Numbered from the stretch's first letter, positions 9,102-18,254 are shown. The stretch is DNA of 61,586 nucleotides from WJMT01 sp964456985 (GCA_964456985.1 CAYWDH010000013.1:1-61586), one strand, 5' to 3'. The notes: generated from the letters alone by a model not told the origin. Made by a program: numbers and translations.

Positions 9102-10250
9102 ATGGAAAAATCAAAAAAAATATTCTTCTTTGTGGCGTCTGTTTTCTTGTGTTTTCTCTTGTTTTCCCAGGAGATCACCCATGACGTCAAGGTGGTGAAC
9201 ATTGAAGTACCTGTGAGGGTCTTTAAAGGGGATGAATTCGTAGATGACCTCACTCTGGAGGATTTTGAAGTGTATGAGGACGGGGTTCTTCAAAAAGTGA
9301 GCGCTGTGTATTTGATAAAAAAGAAAAGCGTGGAAAGAAAAGAGGAAAAAAGAAAATATACTCCTGAGGTCTCCCGGAATTTTATACTGCTTTTTATGCT
9401 CACAGATTATTTGCCTAAAGTGGGTGAAGCCATTGATTATTTTTTCGAAAATGTCATCCTTCCCGGTGACAGTCTGACCGTGATGACCCCCATGAAGGCA
9501 TACAATCTAAATTCACAGGCTCTGCAGCTCCTGACCAAGGAAAAAATATGTGAAGAGTTGAAAAACAAATTGAGAAAAGACACAGTTATGGGCAACTCGG
9601 AATATAAGGACCTCCTAGTAGATATAAGGGCTGAATTGCTGGGAGATCCTGGGTATTGCCGGGTGCTTCTGCAAAGGCTGGAGGAGCTGAGGTACCTGGG
9701 TGAAAAGAAACTTCTCAATTTTGCGGATGATCTCAAAAAAATTCAAGGACAGAAGCAGGTGTTTCTGTTTTACCAAAAGGAAATGCTCCCTAAATTGGAT
9801 CAAAAAACGTACCACGAGCTCATGAGCATACGGCAGCATGATATTAATTTTTTAATGAACCTTCAGGAACTTCATGATTTTTACCAAAGGAATTTGAGGT
9901 TCAATGCAAACAAGGTGAAGCAGGCTTTTTCAGATTCGTCCATTTCCATTCATTTTCTCTTCATCACCAAGATCAAGGATCCGACCGCTAATGATATGAC
10001 TTGGAAGGAGGCGTCTGAAGATATATTCAGCGCATTTACAGAGATGGCTCGTTCAACCGGGGGGACAACTGACAGCTCTGCAAATCCGGATTATTTATTT
10101 AAAAAAGCCGTAGAGGCTTCGGAAAACTATTATCTTGTTTATTATTCGCCTAAAAACTATACTTCGGACGGAGAGTTCAAGAAAATCAAAGTGAAAATCA
10201 AAGGAAGGAATTACAGGGTGACTCACAGGGAAGGCTATTTTGCCAATTGA
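9102..10250 (+). CDS. VWFA-related domain protein (Acidobacteria-type), exported
   Basis: A 382-residue exported protein. Residues 1-21 form a signal peptide (Lys-rich start, then a hydrophobic stretch ending LFSQ). The mature part begins with the family-typical beta segment VNIEVPVRVFKG and LTLEDFEVYEDGVLQKV, followed by a von Willebrand A-like domain and ending with YYLVYYSPKNYTSDGEFKKI, the conserved tail of the VWFA-related family abundant in Acidobacteriota. The MIDAS position that would normally read DxSxS is FMLTDYLPK, so metal-dependent adhesion is doubtful. Function unknown, probably periplasmic or surface. Its stop overlaps the stop of the convergent gene by 16 bp. Confidence 0.78.
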   Translation: MEKSKKIFFFVASVFLCFLLFSQEITHDVKVVNIEVPVRVFKGDEFVDDLTLEDFEVYEDGVLQKVSAVYLIKKKSVERKEEKRKYTPEVSRNFILLFMLTDYLPKVGEAIDYFFENVILPGDSLTVMTPMKAYNLNSQALQLLTKEKICEELKNKLRKDTVMGNSEYKDLLVDIRAELLGDPGYCRVLLQRLEELRYLGEKKLLNFADDLKKIQGQKQVFLFYQKEMLPKLDQKTYHELMSIRQHDINFLMNLQELHDFYQRNLRFNANKVKQAFSDSSISIHFLFITKIKDPTANDMTWKEASEDIFSAFTEMARSTGGTTDSSANPDYLFKKAVEASENYYLVYYSPKNYTSDGEFKKIKVKIKGRNYRVTHREGYFAN

Positions 10251-11113
10251 GCTTCGCCGTTCAGATATTCATAGTTGCTATATTCAACGGATAGATCAGT
10301 CCTGATGTATCGTTTCCCTCCTTGCTTTAAAATATATAATTCTTTAAATGAAAATGAACTTGGGAATCTTATTCCGTTATGTTTATAATCGAACTCAATG
10401 CTGAGTTGAAAGCTGGGCAGTGCATGAAAAGAATTTGCTATGATCACCGCTTCTCCGTAGTTCTGGAGAGATGTCTGCTCCCATTCCATTTTCAGGATAC
10501 TGAGGTCAAATTGGCTTATCCAGATCTTTCCGTATGAGATATTGGAGATCTGGCTTGAGAGAGGAGCCGCTCTTATTATATAAGCCTTTTCTCCTTTGTA
10601 ATTATCCTCTTTAATAAGCTTGAATTCATAATCATCCTGAAAAGATTCGCCGAAAAAGAAAATAGGTTTGAAGAAAACATCTTCATAAGAGTAATATTTG
10701 GTTTTGATGTGAGCATCCTCCTCGTGCTTTTTTAGGCCGTTTTCCTCCAGGAGTGTTCGGCTTTCTTCGATATGGTAGTCTTTTCGGGTAAACCGGAACA
10801 CGAAAACAAAAACGTTCTTTCCTTTTTTGGACATTTGCCCTACAGGCAGGTTGTTCCGGCTTAACCAGAGATCCGGCCTGAATTTAGGATTTTCCTGAGG
10901 AAGAGAATAGGATCTTTTCTCTTTGATCGTTTCTCTGCAGGCAAAAGAAACAGATGACTCATTCAACTGCGTGCAGTAATCAGATGCTTTAATCAAAATG
11001 GTTTTTAGGATGTTTGAATCATCTTCATTTAAAAAGGGCCTTGGAGAAGAACCGCAGTTGGGAAATAAAAAGACGAGGATTGAGCACAGGATGCAGATAG
11101 ATATTTGTTTCAT
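10235..11113 (-). CDS. exported lipoprotein-like protein, paralogue of next gene
   Basis: A 292-residue protein not assigned to a known function. Residues 1-20 look like a lipoprotein signal ending FPNC (Asn at -1 is unusual for a lipobox). The mature part shares with the adjacent gene the same order of motifs: EENG(L/Q)KKHE, a DYEFKLIK strand, YGKIWI, DLSILKMEWEQTS and a C-terminal KHNGIRFPSSF. The strand-rich second half recalls lipid-carrier-like (LolA/LolB-fold) proteins, but this is only a guess. The ATG at 11113 is used; a TTG at 11122 is possible. It lies 15 bases after its paralogue's stop. Confidence 0.6.
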   Translation of the reverse strand: MKQISICILCSILVFLFPNCGSSPRPFLNEDDSNILKTILIKASDYCTQLNESSVSFACRETIKEKRSYSLPQENPKFRPDLWLSRNNLPVGQMSKKGKNVFVFVFRFTRKDYHIEESRTLLEENGLKKHEEDAHIKTKYYSYEDVFFKPIFFFGESFQDDYEFKLIKEDNYKGEKAYIIRAAPLSSQISNISYGKIWISQFDLSILKMEWEQTSLQNYGEAVIIANSFHALPSFQLSIEFDYKHNGIRFPSSFSFKELYILKQGGKRYIRTDLSVEYSNYEYLNGEAQLAK

Positions 11114-11128
11114 TTCCAGCAAACTGTC

Positions 11129-11935
11129 TCAGTATTTGACATCAGTTTCCACGACAAAGAATTTATAGTCATAGTAATCCACCAGGGTCTTTGACCGTGT
11201 GTTTCTCAGATGGGATTTGGGTTTTATGTAGGCTTCATCGATTGTGAATTGACTGGGGAATCTTATTCCCTTTTTTTTGATGCCGTATTCGGCCGTTATA
11301 GTAAAATGCGGTTCAGCATCAAAACGGTTGGCGAGGACTATTGCGACTTCAGGATTTTCAATAGATGTCTGTTCCCATTCGATTTTTAGGATGCTGAAGT
11401 CTTTTTTAGCTATCCAGATTTTACCATAAAGGTCATCCATAACCTCAACCGACCTGGGAACAGCTTCTATGACCACAGCTTCCTCATCATGGACCTTGCC
11501 CGTTTTAATGATTTTGTAGTCATATTTTTTTTGTTTTTCCCTGTTGAGAAGTGCATAAGGCCCGTATATGATTCTTTTATGATAGAACAACTCTGTTTTT
11601 AACAGGGCGTCTTTTTCGTGTTTTTTTTGGCCGTTTTCCTCTATGAGGATTCTCTTCTCTGTTATGTTTTTATCTTTCCGGATCAATTGGTAGTCATACA
11701 CATACACATTGGTGTATCCGAGATAAGGATGATAGATCACTTCTTTGACCTTCTCTTTACAAATATAATAAAGGGATAGGTCATCCAATTTTTCACAGTA
11801 TTGGGCGCATTTTTCTAAAATGCCCTCAAGTTCAGCGGATTCGCTTCCCGGAAGGATCCAGCTTGAACCAAATATCCAGAGAAGGCAGATAAGATACAAA
11901 AAAAACCTCAGTGGAAATAGACGTGCTTTTCTCAT
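11129..11935 (-). CDS. exported protein, tandem paralogue
   Basis: A 268-residue protein with a signal peptide (about residues 1-30, hydrophobic FFLYLICLLWIFGSSWIL). After that comes a CAQYCEKLDDLSLYYICKEKVKE segment whose cysteine spacing is echoed in the neighbouring paralogue, then EENGQKKHEKDALLKTE, YGKIWIAKKDFSILKIEWEQ and KKKGIRFPSQFTI. No catalytic motif is seen. AGAGGAGG lies upstream of the ATG. It is first in a two-gene minus-strand operon with its paralogue and is divergent from the PadR gene. Probably a periplasmic or lipid-binding beta protein; function unknown. Confidence 0.6.
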   Translation of the reverse strand: MRKARLFPLRFFLYLICLLWIFGSSWILPGSESAELEGILEKCAQYCEKLDDLSLYYICKEKVKEVIYHPYLGYTNVYVYDYQLIRKDKNITEKRILIEENGQKKHEKDALLKTELFYHKRIIYGPYALLNREKQKKYDYKIIKTGKVHDEEAVVIEAVPRSVEVMDDLYGKIWIAKKDFSILKIEWEQTSIENPEVAIVLANRFDAEPHFTITAEYGIKKKGIRFPSQFTIDEAYIKPKSHLRNTRSKTLVDYYDYKFFVVETDVKY

Positions 11936-12017
11936 TCTATGGTCCTCCTCTTCTGCTTTCTGTCCCTTATTCTATATCAGCCCAAATAAAAGTGCAATAG
12001 GGAATGAAAGAGGTCAA

Positions 12018-12087
12018 ATAGAACAAATGGATTGAATATCTTTAAAAAAGCCTTGACAGCAGTGTTTAATTGTTCTATAAAATAGAA
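12018..12087. promoter_or_regulatory. PadR operator candidates overlapping the padR promoter
   Basis: Two nested symmetries. ATAGAACAA (12018-12026) is repeated inverted as TTGTTCTAT (12070-12078), centres 52 bp apart, about five helical turns. The second copy is also half of a 15-bp palindrome TTCTAT-AAA-ATAGAA (12073-12087) that overlaps the -10 box. This is the expected place for autorepression by the PadR protein encoded just downstream. Confidence 0.55.
12053..12081 (+). promoter_or_regulatory. sigma-70-type promoter of padR-permease operon
   Basis: TTGACA (12053-12058), 17-bp spacer, TATAAA (12076-12081), 29 bp before the PadR ATG at 12110. It overlaps the candidate PadR operator. Confidence 0.7.
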
Positions 12088-12109
12088 GATATAGCAATAA
12101 GAGGTCAAA

Positions 12110-12427
12110 ATGAAACTGTTATCCAGGGTTGAGGAGATAATGCTTCTCTCCATTCTCAAGCTTCAGGACAATGCTTATGGAGTCACTATACGCAAACTGA
12201 TATTTGAGGTGACAAGAAAGCGTTGGTCCATAGGAGCCATCTATGTGCCTCTGGAACGTCTGGAGCATAAAGGATTTGTAGAGTCTTACACCGGAGAGCC
12301 TACAGAGATGCGGGGAGGACGGAGCAAACGCATGTACAGAATCACAAGAGAAGGGCTCAGGGCTTTGGAGGAGATCAAGGAGCTCAACAAGACGCTATGG
12401 GAAAGCTATTCAGAATGGGTCCTTTAA
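12110..12427 (+). CDS. PadR-family transcriptional regulator
   Basis: A 105-residue winged-helix repressor of the short PadR class. The N-terminal helix-turn-helix region (EEIMLLSILKLQDNAYGVTI) is followed by the wing (RLEHKGFVESYTGE... RGGRSKRMYRIT) and a short C-terminal helix for dimerisation. PadR proteins of this size commonly precede FtsX-like permeases with a prefix domain and are thought to control them. The 3' end overlaps the start of the permease, so the two are coupled. A palindrome on its own promoter suggests autoregulation. The signal sensed is unknown. Confidence 0.88.
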   Translation: MKLLSRVEEIMLLSILKLQDNAYGVTIRKLIFEVTRKRWSIGAIYVPLERLEHKGFVESYTGEPTEMRGGRSKRMYRITREGLRALEEIKELNKTLWESYSEWVL

Positions 12428-15036
12428 AAAGGAAAATAAAAGTGAAGAACTCTCATCTCAATCCACCAAAATGGGGTCTGTGGATATTAAAGGTCCTTTT
12501 AAAGGAAGAAAAGAGAGATGGGGTTCTTGGAGATTTGGAAGAGCTGTTTCAATCTGTGGCTAGCGAATACGGGGAAACCAGAGCAAAAAGATGGTACTGG
12601 ATCCAGGTATTAAGATCAGTTCCACTCTTTATAATAAATCTCATTTACTGGAGTGCGACGATGTTAAAAAACTATTTGAATGTAGCTTTAAGGAATTTAA
12701 AAAGACATAAGTTGTATTCTTTCATAAATATATCCGGTATGGCTATAGGCCTTGCCTGCTGCATGGTGATATTCATGTATGTAAGGCATGAACTCGCTTT
12801 TGACCGCTTCCATGAAAACTCAGAGCGCATCTACAGAGCTGTGGTGGGAGAGTATCAAAACGGGCAATGGATTTACTCTGTGGGGACACCGGAACCTTTG
12901 GGAGCAGCTCTGGAACAAGAGCTTCCGGAAGTGGAGAAGTCTGTCAGATTTTTCCATCCCTCATGGATTGAAAAATGGTCGGTTTCCCATAAAGACAAAT
13001 CATTTTATGAAGAGCAGGTTTTTTTCACGGATCCTTCCTTTTTTAAAGTGTTTTCATTCCCCCTTGTCCAAGGGAACCCGGACTCTGTCCTGGATGAACC
13101 CAATTCCATAGTGATATCCCAGAAAGCAGCCGAAAAATATTTTGGCTCAGAAAATCCTATTGGGAAAGTCCTGTTGATAGACAATTATATTGAGACTCAG
13201 GTAACAGGAGTCACAGAGAATGTTCCTTCCAATTCTCATTTTAGTTTTGACTTTCTGGTCTCCTTTGAGGTTATGCCGCACAAATGGATCCTTAATAACT
13301 GGAGGACACAAAACTGCTATACCTATCTTCTTCTTCAAAAGAAATACAATTCATCGGAATTGGAATCCAAATTATCCCAGTTTCTGAAAAAACATTTCGG
13401 TCCCATGGACAATGTAAAATTTGAACTCCAGCCTTTAACTGAGATCCATCTGTATTCACGGAATTTTCGTCAGGATATGGCCTCTCATATCGGGGATATC
13501 AACTCCATTTACGTATTTTCTGCCATTGCTGCTTTTATACTGATCATTGCCTGTATTAACTTTGTGAACCTCACAACAGCCAGGTCCCTCAACCGGGCAA
13601 AAGAGGTGGGGATGCGAAAAGTCATCGGAGCCCAGCGTTTGCAACTTATAAAGCAGTTTTTTGGGGAATCCGTATTGTTTTCTTTGATAGCTCTATGCCT
13701 GGCAGTGATTTTGGCCCTCTGCCTGATGCCCCAGCTCAGCCGCATCACTGGGCAGGATTTGCTTTTAAGTCAGTATAATTTATGGGAAATAGGATATATT
13801 TTTCTGGGAATTGCGCTATTGGCAGGGATTTTATCCGGTATCTATCCTGCCCTCTACTTATCCAAATTTCAACCCGTAAAAGTGATAAGAGAAAATTACA
13901 GCAGTGGAACAAAGAGTTTGGGATTCAGAAAGGTTCTCGTTGTCACTCAATTCATCATTTCCATAGTGCTCATTATAGGAACATTGACCATATCCAGGCA
14001 GAACAAATTCTTTATGAATAAAAATCTTGGATTTGATAAAGAGCAGGTACTGGTTGTCCCTCTGTGGGACAGCCAGGCTCAAACAGGGTATGTGGTTTTC
14101 AAGAACAAGCTGTTAAAGATTCCAGAGGTTATAAGTGTATCCGGCTCATCTTCCATACCAGGAAAATCTGTGGGAACAAGAGGTATGAAACCTGAAGGAA
14201 ATCCTTGGTTTCCGAGAGATTCAATTGTAGTAGATGAGGACTTTATCCCCACGTTTGGGATTGAGTTAGTGGAGGGCAGGAATTTTTCAGAAGAATTTCC
14301 TTCTGACAGAGATGATGCGTATATTATCAATCAAACCGCGGCCAAAGAATTCGGATGGGAGGAATCCATAGGCAAACAGTTCATATGGAGAGGAGACAAG
14401 AACAAGAAAGGATATGTCATAGGAGTGATAAAGGACTTTCATTATAAATCTCTGCACCAAAAGATCGAGCCGCTGGTATTGTTTATGTCTTCAGGAGCGG
14501 CTGCCTACACCTCGCTAAGGGTTCGGACACAAAACATGCAGGGCACCATAACGTCTATCAGGAAATATTGGAATGAATTCCATCCCGGACATTCTTTTGA
14601 GTATTTTTTCATGGACAGTCAATTTGATACACTCTATAGGTCAGAAATAAGAATGGGTCAGATTTTCCAATATTTCACTTTTCTGGCTCTGTTTATTTCC
14701 TGTTTGGGACTTTTCGGCCTGACTTCATTTATGGTCAGCCAGCGCACTAAAGAAATCGGAATCCGCAAGGTGTTGGGAGCTTCCGGTGGGAGTATCGTTA
14801 TGCTTTTCTCAAAAGAGTTTCTGATATGGGTGCTTGCAGCCAATCTGGCAGCATGGCCCATAGCTTATGTGATCATGAGCAAATGGCTCCAAAATTTTGC
14901 TTACAGGATCAATATGACTCTCTGGGCTTTTTTTGCTTCCGCATTGGTGGCTCTTTTGATTGCCTTTTTGACGGTCAGTTTTCAGTCTTTGAGAGCTGCC
15001 CATACAGATCCTGTCGATTCCCTTAGATATGAATAA
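12397..15036 (+). CDS. FtsX/MacB-like ABC permease with N-terminal prefix domain
   Basis: An 879-residue permease subunit of a type VII (MacB-like) ABC system. Residues about 20-85 form the permease prefix domain (PKWGLWILKVLL... VLGDLEELF... RWYWIQVLRS). Then comes TM1, a MacB-type periplasmic domain, three TM helices, a second periplasmic domain, and a last TM set containing QRTKEIGIRKVLGAS. Such proteins couple a cytoplasmic ATPase to work in the periplasm (export or mechanotransmission); no cognate ATPase or adaptor is adjacent. The start at 12397 overlaps padR; an ATG at 12415 is also possible. It is a paralogue of the permease at 19584-21926. The stop abuts the convergent gene's stop. 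Confidence 0.85.
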   Translation: MGKLFRMGPLKRKIKVKNSHLNPPKWGLWILKVLLKEEKRDGVLGDLEELFQSVASEYGETRAKRWYWIQVLRSVPLFIINLIYWSATMLKNYLNVALRNLKRHKLYSFINISGMAIGLACCMVIFMYVRHELAFDRFHENSERIYRAVVGEYQNGQWIYSVGTPEPLGAALEQELPEVEKSVRFFHPSWIEKWSVSHKDKSFYEEQVFFTDPSFFKVFSFPLVQGNPDSVLDEPNSIVISQKAAEKYFGSENPIGKVLLIDNYIETQVTGVTENVPSNSHFSFDFLVSFEVMPHKWILNNWRTQNCYTYLLLQKKYNSSELESKLSQFLKKHFGPMDNVKFELQPLTEIHLYSRNFRQDMASHIGDINSIYVFSAIAAFILIIACINFVNLTTARSLNRAKEVGMRKVIGAQRLQLIKQFFGESVLFSLIALCLAVILALCLMPQLSRITGQDLLLSQYNLWEIGYIFLGIALLAGILSGIYPALYLSKFQPVKVIRENYSSGTKSLGFRKVLVVTQFIISIVLIIGTLTISRQNKFFMNKNLGFDKEQVLVVPLWDSQAQTGYVVFKNKLLKIPEVISVSGSSSIPGKSVGTRGMKPEGNPWFPRDSIVVDEDFIPTFGIELVEGRNFSEEFPSDRDDAYIINQTAAKEFGWEESIGKQFIWRGDKNKKGYVIGVIKDFHYKSLHQKIEPLVLFMSSGAAAYTSLRVRTQNMQGTITSIRKYWNEFHPGHSFEYFFMDSQFDTLYRSEIRMGQIFQYFTFLALFISCLGLFGLTSFMVSQRTKEIGIRKVLGASGGSIVMLFSKEFLIWVLAANLAAWPIAYVIMSKWLQNFAYRINMTLWAFFASALVALLIAFLTVSFQSLRAAHTDPVDSLRYE

Positions 15037-16872
15037 TCAGAGGTGTTTGAATTTGATTTTCTTCAGGTCCGGAAAGGCATAAACTCTGGCTTTTTTACCC
15101 TGCCCAAAGACGATGCCGCTTGGGAATATTTTATAGGGATAGAATGTTTTTTTAAACGAAATATTAAATTTTCGTATAAGCTTGATTTGATTGTCATCAA
15201 GTCTGTAAATGGAAAGCGTTCCGTCCTGAATATTCTTTTCTTCAAAATAACATTCATCGGTACAGAAACAGTAAGGCCACCCTTTGACCTTGGGGAGTTC
15301 TTCAATCTCAAAGGTTTCCAGGTCGAGACGGGCGCACAGAGCGTCTTCTCCGGGCTCTTCTTTTGATGGGGGAACCCAACCATAGATTTCCTTAATAAGG
15401 AGATTGTTTTTGTCTTCCGACCAGAACCAGGGAAAGTATCCTATCCCTATAAGTCTGTATCGCTTCTCGTTTGGGATCTTGCGTAAGGTCTCGAACCGTC
15501 CTTCTCTGTCTTCACTGATGATGATATCTTTTTCAGAGTAAGTGAAGAGGTGCGGACTGATATACAAAGGTATGTATCGGGTTTCTTTTACAAACCGGAC
15601 TTCCCCATCCCGCCATAACCTGAAAACCTGTCTGTCTTTCCCATGGCTCCATGTAGATAAAAGCCAGAAATCTCGTCCCTCAAGTGTACCGGCTCCCATG
15701 AGGCTTATTCCACCTTTTTGAAGAGGTTCAAAATCCAGGGAAATTCTGGATATTTTTTTTGATGTGATATCAAGGAGCACAAGCTGTCTTTCAGTACCTT
15801 CAAGGAATTTTATTCCCTTATACTCTAGGAACGCGATGGTCTGTCCGGATTTTCGGGTCTCTATAAACCGTCTTCCTTCAGGGGATTTGTAAAGCTGTTC
15901 GACTTTAAAATCAGAAGTATTAACCCTGATGATGCGGTCATAGGCCCATCCATAAACAGAGGGGCCCTCTTCGGCAAATGGCAGGAAAGAGGGATAAAAG
16001 CCCTTTATTTTATGGACGTTCTTTCCGTCATAGATTTTGAATCCAAAATAGATATTGCGTTCGATCAATGTGTTATTCCGGGTAAGGTAATAATCATTGT
16101 AACCGAAATGGATGATTTGGTAAGAAAGGAAGAAAGAGGCAACAAGGCCCACAATGAACAGAGGGGCCAGTATTTTAACAAACCGTCTGTTGTAAACCAG
16201 GGGAGGCTTAATATCGAATCTTTTTATAGAAAAAATAAAGGCAGCCAGAAAAGGGGTCAGCAGGAAGAGCCCTGTAATAATAAGGAATGATACCGTAAAA
16301 GGTTCCAGGTCGCCTGTGATAAAGGGGGTGATGTGCGGCGTAAAATAGACATACCCTTTGGTTTTCACGGTCAGCCAGAATAGGGAGTACTCCAGCCCTA
16401 AAAAAAGGAAAAGGAAGAGACAAGAGATGACAAAGAGGACAAGAAAATTTTCCGAGCTTGCTGAAAAAGAAAGGGAAATAAGGTAGAGAGAGAAATAGAT
16501 AAATGAAAAACAAATAAGTGAAAGAGCCGAGGAGTTGCTTCCCGGACCAAAGAAAAAAATCAAAAAGATCCCATAGAAGATTAAAACACTGATAAACCTG
16601 GGAAGGATCTTCAGACCGATGAGTTTGTATCTGGAGAGAGGAAGAGACAGCAAATATTCCATCCCGTTCTGGCCGCGCTCTACAGAAAAAAGCGAAGCTC
16701 CCATAAAAAAAGCCCAGAAAAACAACCCGAACTGGAATACGGGAAAAAAAGCATTTAAATAAGAACGGTCAGGATAGATCTTTGCGAGCACCAGAAAAGC
16801 CGGCAGAAGAAGAGTGATAAGAATAAAAAATAAAGTCTGTCTTAAGACGTCACTGATTTCTTTTTTGAGCAT
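15037..16872 (-). CDS. ABC-2-type permease with large C-terminal beta domain
   Basis: A 611-residue inner-membrane protein. The first ~260 residues carry six to seven hydrophobic spans with ABC-2 permease character, including FSVERGQNGMEYLLSLPLSR, the segment that typically follows TM2 in such permeases. After a last TM (about residue 250) comes a ~340-residue soluble, strand-rich region with repeated short blocks resembling a beta-propeller-like sensor domain (SGQTIAFLEYKGIKFLEG, GYFPWFWSEDKNNL). This fusion is uncommon for ABC-2 permeases. The ATG at 16872 has GGAGG upstream and overlaps the ATPase gene by 23 bp, so this is the partner of that ATPase. Substrate unknown. Confidence 0.75.
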   Translation of the reverse strand: MLKKEISDVLRQTLFFILITLLLPAFLVLAKIYPDRSYLNAFFPVFQFGLFFWAFFMGASLFSVERGQNGMEYLLSLPLSRYKLIGLKILPRFISVLIFYGIFLIFFFGPGSNSSALSLICFSFIYFSLYLISLSFSASSENFLVLFVISCLFLFLFLGLEYSLFWLTVKTKGYVYFTPHITPFITGDLEPFTVSFLIITGLFLLTPFLAAFIFSIKRFDIKPPLVYNRRFVKILAPLFIVGLVASFFLSYQIIHFGYNDYYLTRNNTLIERNIYFGFKIYDGKNVHKIKGFYPSFLPFAEEGPSVYGWAYDRIIRVNTSDFKVEQLYKSPEGRRFIETRKSGQTIAFLEYKGIKFLEGTERQLVLLDITSKKISRISLDFEPLQKGGISLMGAGTLEGRDFWLLSTWSHGKDRQVFRLWRDGEVRFVKETRYIPLYISPHLFTYSEKDIIISEDREGRFETLRKIPNEKRYRLIGIGYFPWFWSEDKNNLLIKEIYGWVPPSKEEPGEDALCARLDLETFEIEELPKVKGWPYCFCTDECYFEEKNIQDGTLSIYRLDDNQIKLIRKFNISFKKTFYPYKIFPSGIVFGQGKKARVYAFPDLKKIKFKHL

Positions 16873-17698
16873 ACTGGCCTCCGATAAAAGCCTTGATGAT
16901 TTCATTGAGACTGACATTTTTGTAGTCATAGGGGAATTTTTCTCTTAGTTTCTCTTGAAAAGGATAGATATAATATTCCCCGAGATGGGTGAGCTCTCTT
17001 TTGAAGAGGCAGGGCACTTCTTCCGGGATTTTTGTTTCAGTGATGATTTTTTTCAGCTTTTGTCCCAGAACCTCACTTTTTTCATCCGCAATGAACCGGC
17101 CTTTCTCCATTATCAGGATTCTTTCCGGAATTTTTTCAATCTCTGCAAAAGTATGGTTGACCATGATCAGGGTGGTCTTGTGATTTTCCAAAAGGTCAAT
17201 AACAGCTTCCAGGAATTTCTCCCTGATGTATGGGTCAGCTGCATGGATGATTTCATCGACAAGAAGGACCTCCGGTTTCTGGGACAGAATGAGCGAGAGA
17301 TGAAACAGAATGCGTTCTCCGGCAGAAAGATCCTTGATCTTTTGATCCATGTCCAGATTCAACTCATTGATCAGCGTGTGATCAAAATTATCGATTTTGT
17401 AGACATCTTTATGAAATCTAATCCCTTGTTTGATCGAATACTTTTCAAACAGGCTGACTTTGTCAGAAATAAAACCGATCTCTCTTCTATTGAGTCCTTT
17501 GTGATAGGAGATGCTGCCTTTGTCGGGAAAAAGCACTCCGGCAAGGCATTTGAGCAAAGTAGTTTTTCCCGAGCCGTTTCTGCCTGCAATGACCACCGCT
17601 TCTCCTTTTTGGATCTCAAGATCGATTGTATCTAAAATTATTTTCCCGCCAATTTTAAGACTGAGCTTCTTGATTTCAACTGCGTTTTGTTTCGCCAT
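16850..17698 (-). CDS. ABC transporter ATP-binding protein
   Basis: A 282-residue nucleotide-binding subunit with Walker A GRNGSGKTT, signature LSAGE (Ala for the usual Gly), Walker B VLLVDE and an H-loop MVNH. The C-terminal ~70 residues extend beyond the minimal ATPase domain. It drives the ABC-2-type permease encoded downstream, which overlaps it by 23 bp, and is itself overlapped by 22-23 bp by the GntR gene upstream. This GntR-ATPase-permease order matches the YtrA-type systems of Firmicutes and other phyla. AAGAGG precedes the ATG. Confidence 0.9.
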   Translation of the reverse strand: MAKQNAVEIKKLSLKIGGKIILDTIDLEIQKGEAVVIAGRNGSGKTTLLKCLAGVLFPDKGSISYHKGLNRREIGFISDKVSLFEKYSIKQGIRFHKDVYKIDNFDHTLINELNLDMDQKIKDLSAGERILFHLSLILSQKPEVLLVDEIIHAADPYIREKFLEAVIDLLENHKTTLIMVNHTFAEIEKIPERILIMEKGRFIADEKSEVLGQKLKKIITETKIPEEVPCLFKRELTHLGEYYIYPFQEKLREKFPYDYKNVSLNEIIKAFIGGQYAQKRNQ

Positions 17699-18062
17699 CC
17701 GAATACCTCTTTATCAAATATTTTATATCATCTAAACGGGCTCCAAGATCAAAAGCCCTTTCGAGGAAATTTTTAAATTCGTCCTCAACCATTCTTTTAC
17801 GAAGGCTGTCCAGTTCGATATTTTTGTAGCGAACCCAGTTCCCACTTCCTTTTTTACTGTGAATGAAACCGTCTTCCTCTAAAGTATAATAAGCCTTTGC
17901 CACAGTGTTTGGATTGATTTTCAGTATTTTTGCCAGTTCCCTAATGGGCGGGAGTTTGTCTCCGTTATTTAATCTTCCGGAGAGTATCTCGAGTTTTATG
18001 ATATGAATTATCTGTTGATATAAGGCAACCGAAGAGTCAAAATCAATTTTAAATTGAATCAT
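17676..18062 (-). CDS. GntR-family regulator, YtrA subfamily
   Basis: A 128-residue repressor. The N-terminal GntR winged-helix region covers residues 10-75 (ALYQQIIHIIKLEILSGRL... LPPIRELAKILKINPNTVAKAY... GSGNWV); the short C-terminal helical tail, without a large ligand domain, defines the YtrA subfamily that controls ABC transporter operons. The ATG at 18062 is chosen from the AAAGG site ahead and the family-typical length; an upstream in-frame start at 18104 would lie inside the operator palindrome. It is the first gene of the GntR-ATPase-permease operon and probably autoregulates through 18083-18104. Confidence 0.88.
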   Translation of the reverse strand: MIQFKIDFDSSVALYQQIIHIIKLEILSGRLNNGDKLPPIRELAKILKINPNTVAKAYYTLEEDGFIHSKKGSGNWVRYKNIELDSLRKRMVEDEFKNFLERAFDLGARLDDIKYLIKRYSDGETKRS

Positions 18063-18082
18063 GGATTTACCTTTGACATAAA

Positions 18083-18104
18083 TTGTATTAATATAATAAT
18101 ACAA
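18083..18104. promoter_or_regulatory. GntR/YtrA operator palindrome
   Basis: TTGTATTA (18083-18090), 6-bp spacer, TAATACAA (18097-18104): a perfect 8-bp inverted repeat 21 bp upstream of the GntR start codon. Position and symmetry fit an autoregulatory site for the first gene of the ABC operon. Confidence 0.6.
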
Positions 18105-18202
18105 TAATATTGATCTGTCAAGTAGAATTTTGATTTTTTTTCTTCCCCGTTTCTCTTTGCTTCAAGTGACTGTAGCGGGTCATTTGGGATGGAGAAAAGT
18201 GT

Positions 18203-18229
18203 TTGACAAGATTTTATGGGGGATATAAA
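18203..18229 (+). promoter_or_regulatory. sigma-70-type promoter for lipoprotein gene
   Basis: TTGACA (18203-18208) followed after 15 bp by TATAAA (18224-18229). The spacer is short. It supports translation from the ATG at 18255 rather than the in-frame ATG at 18216, which would fall inside the promoter. Confidence 0.45.
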
Positions 18230-18254
18230 GTCTCATGGGAACGGACTGATTCAC

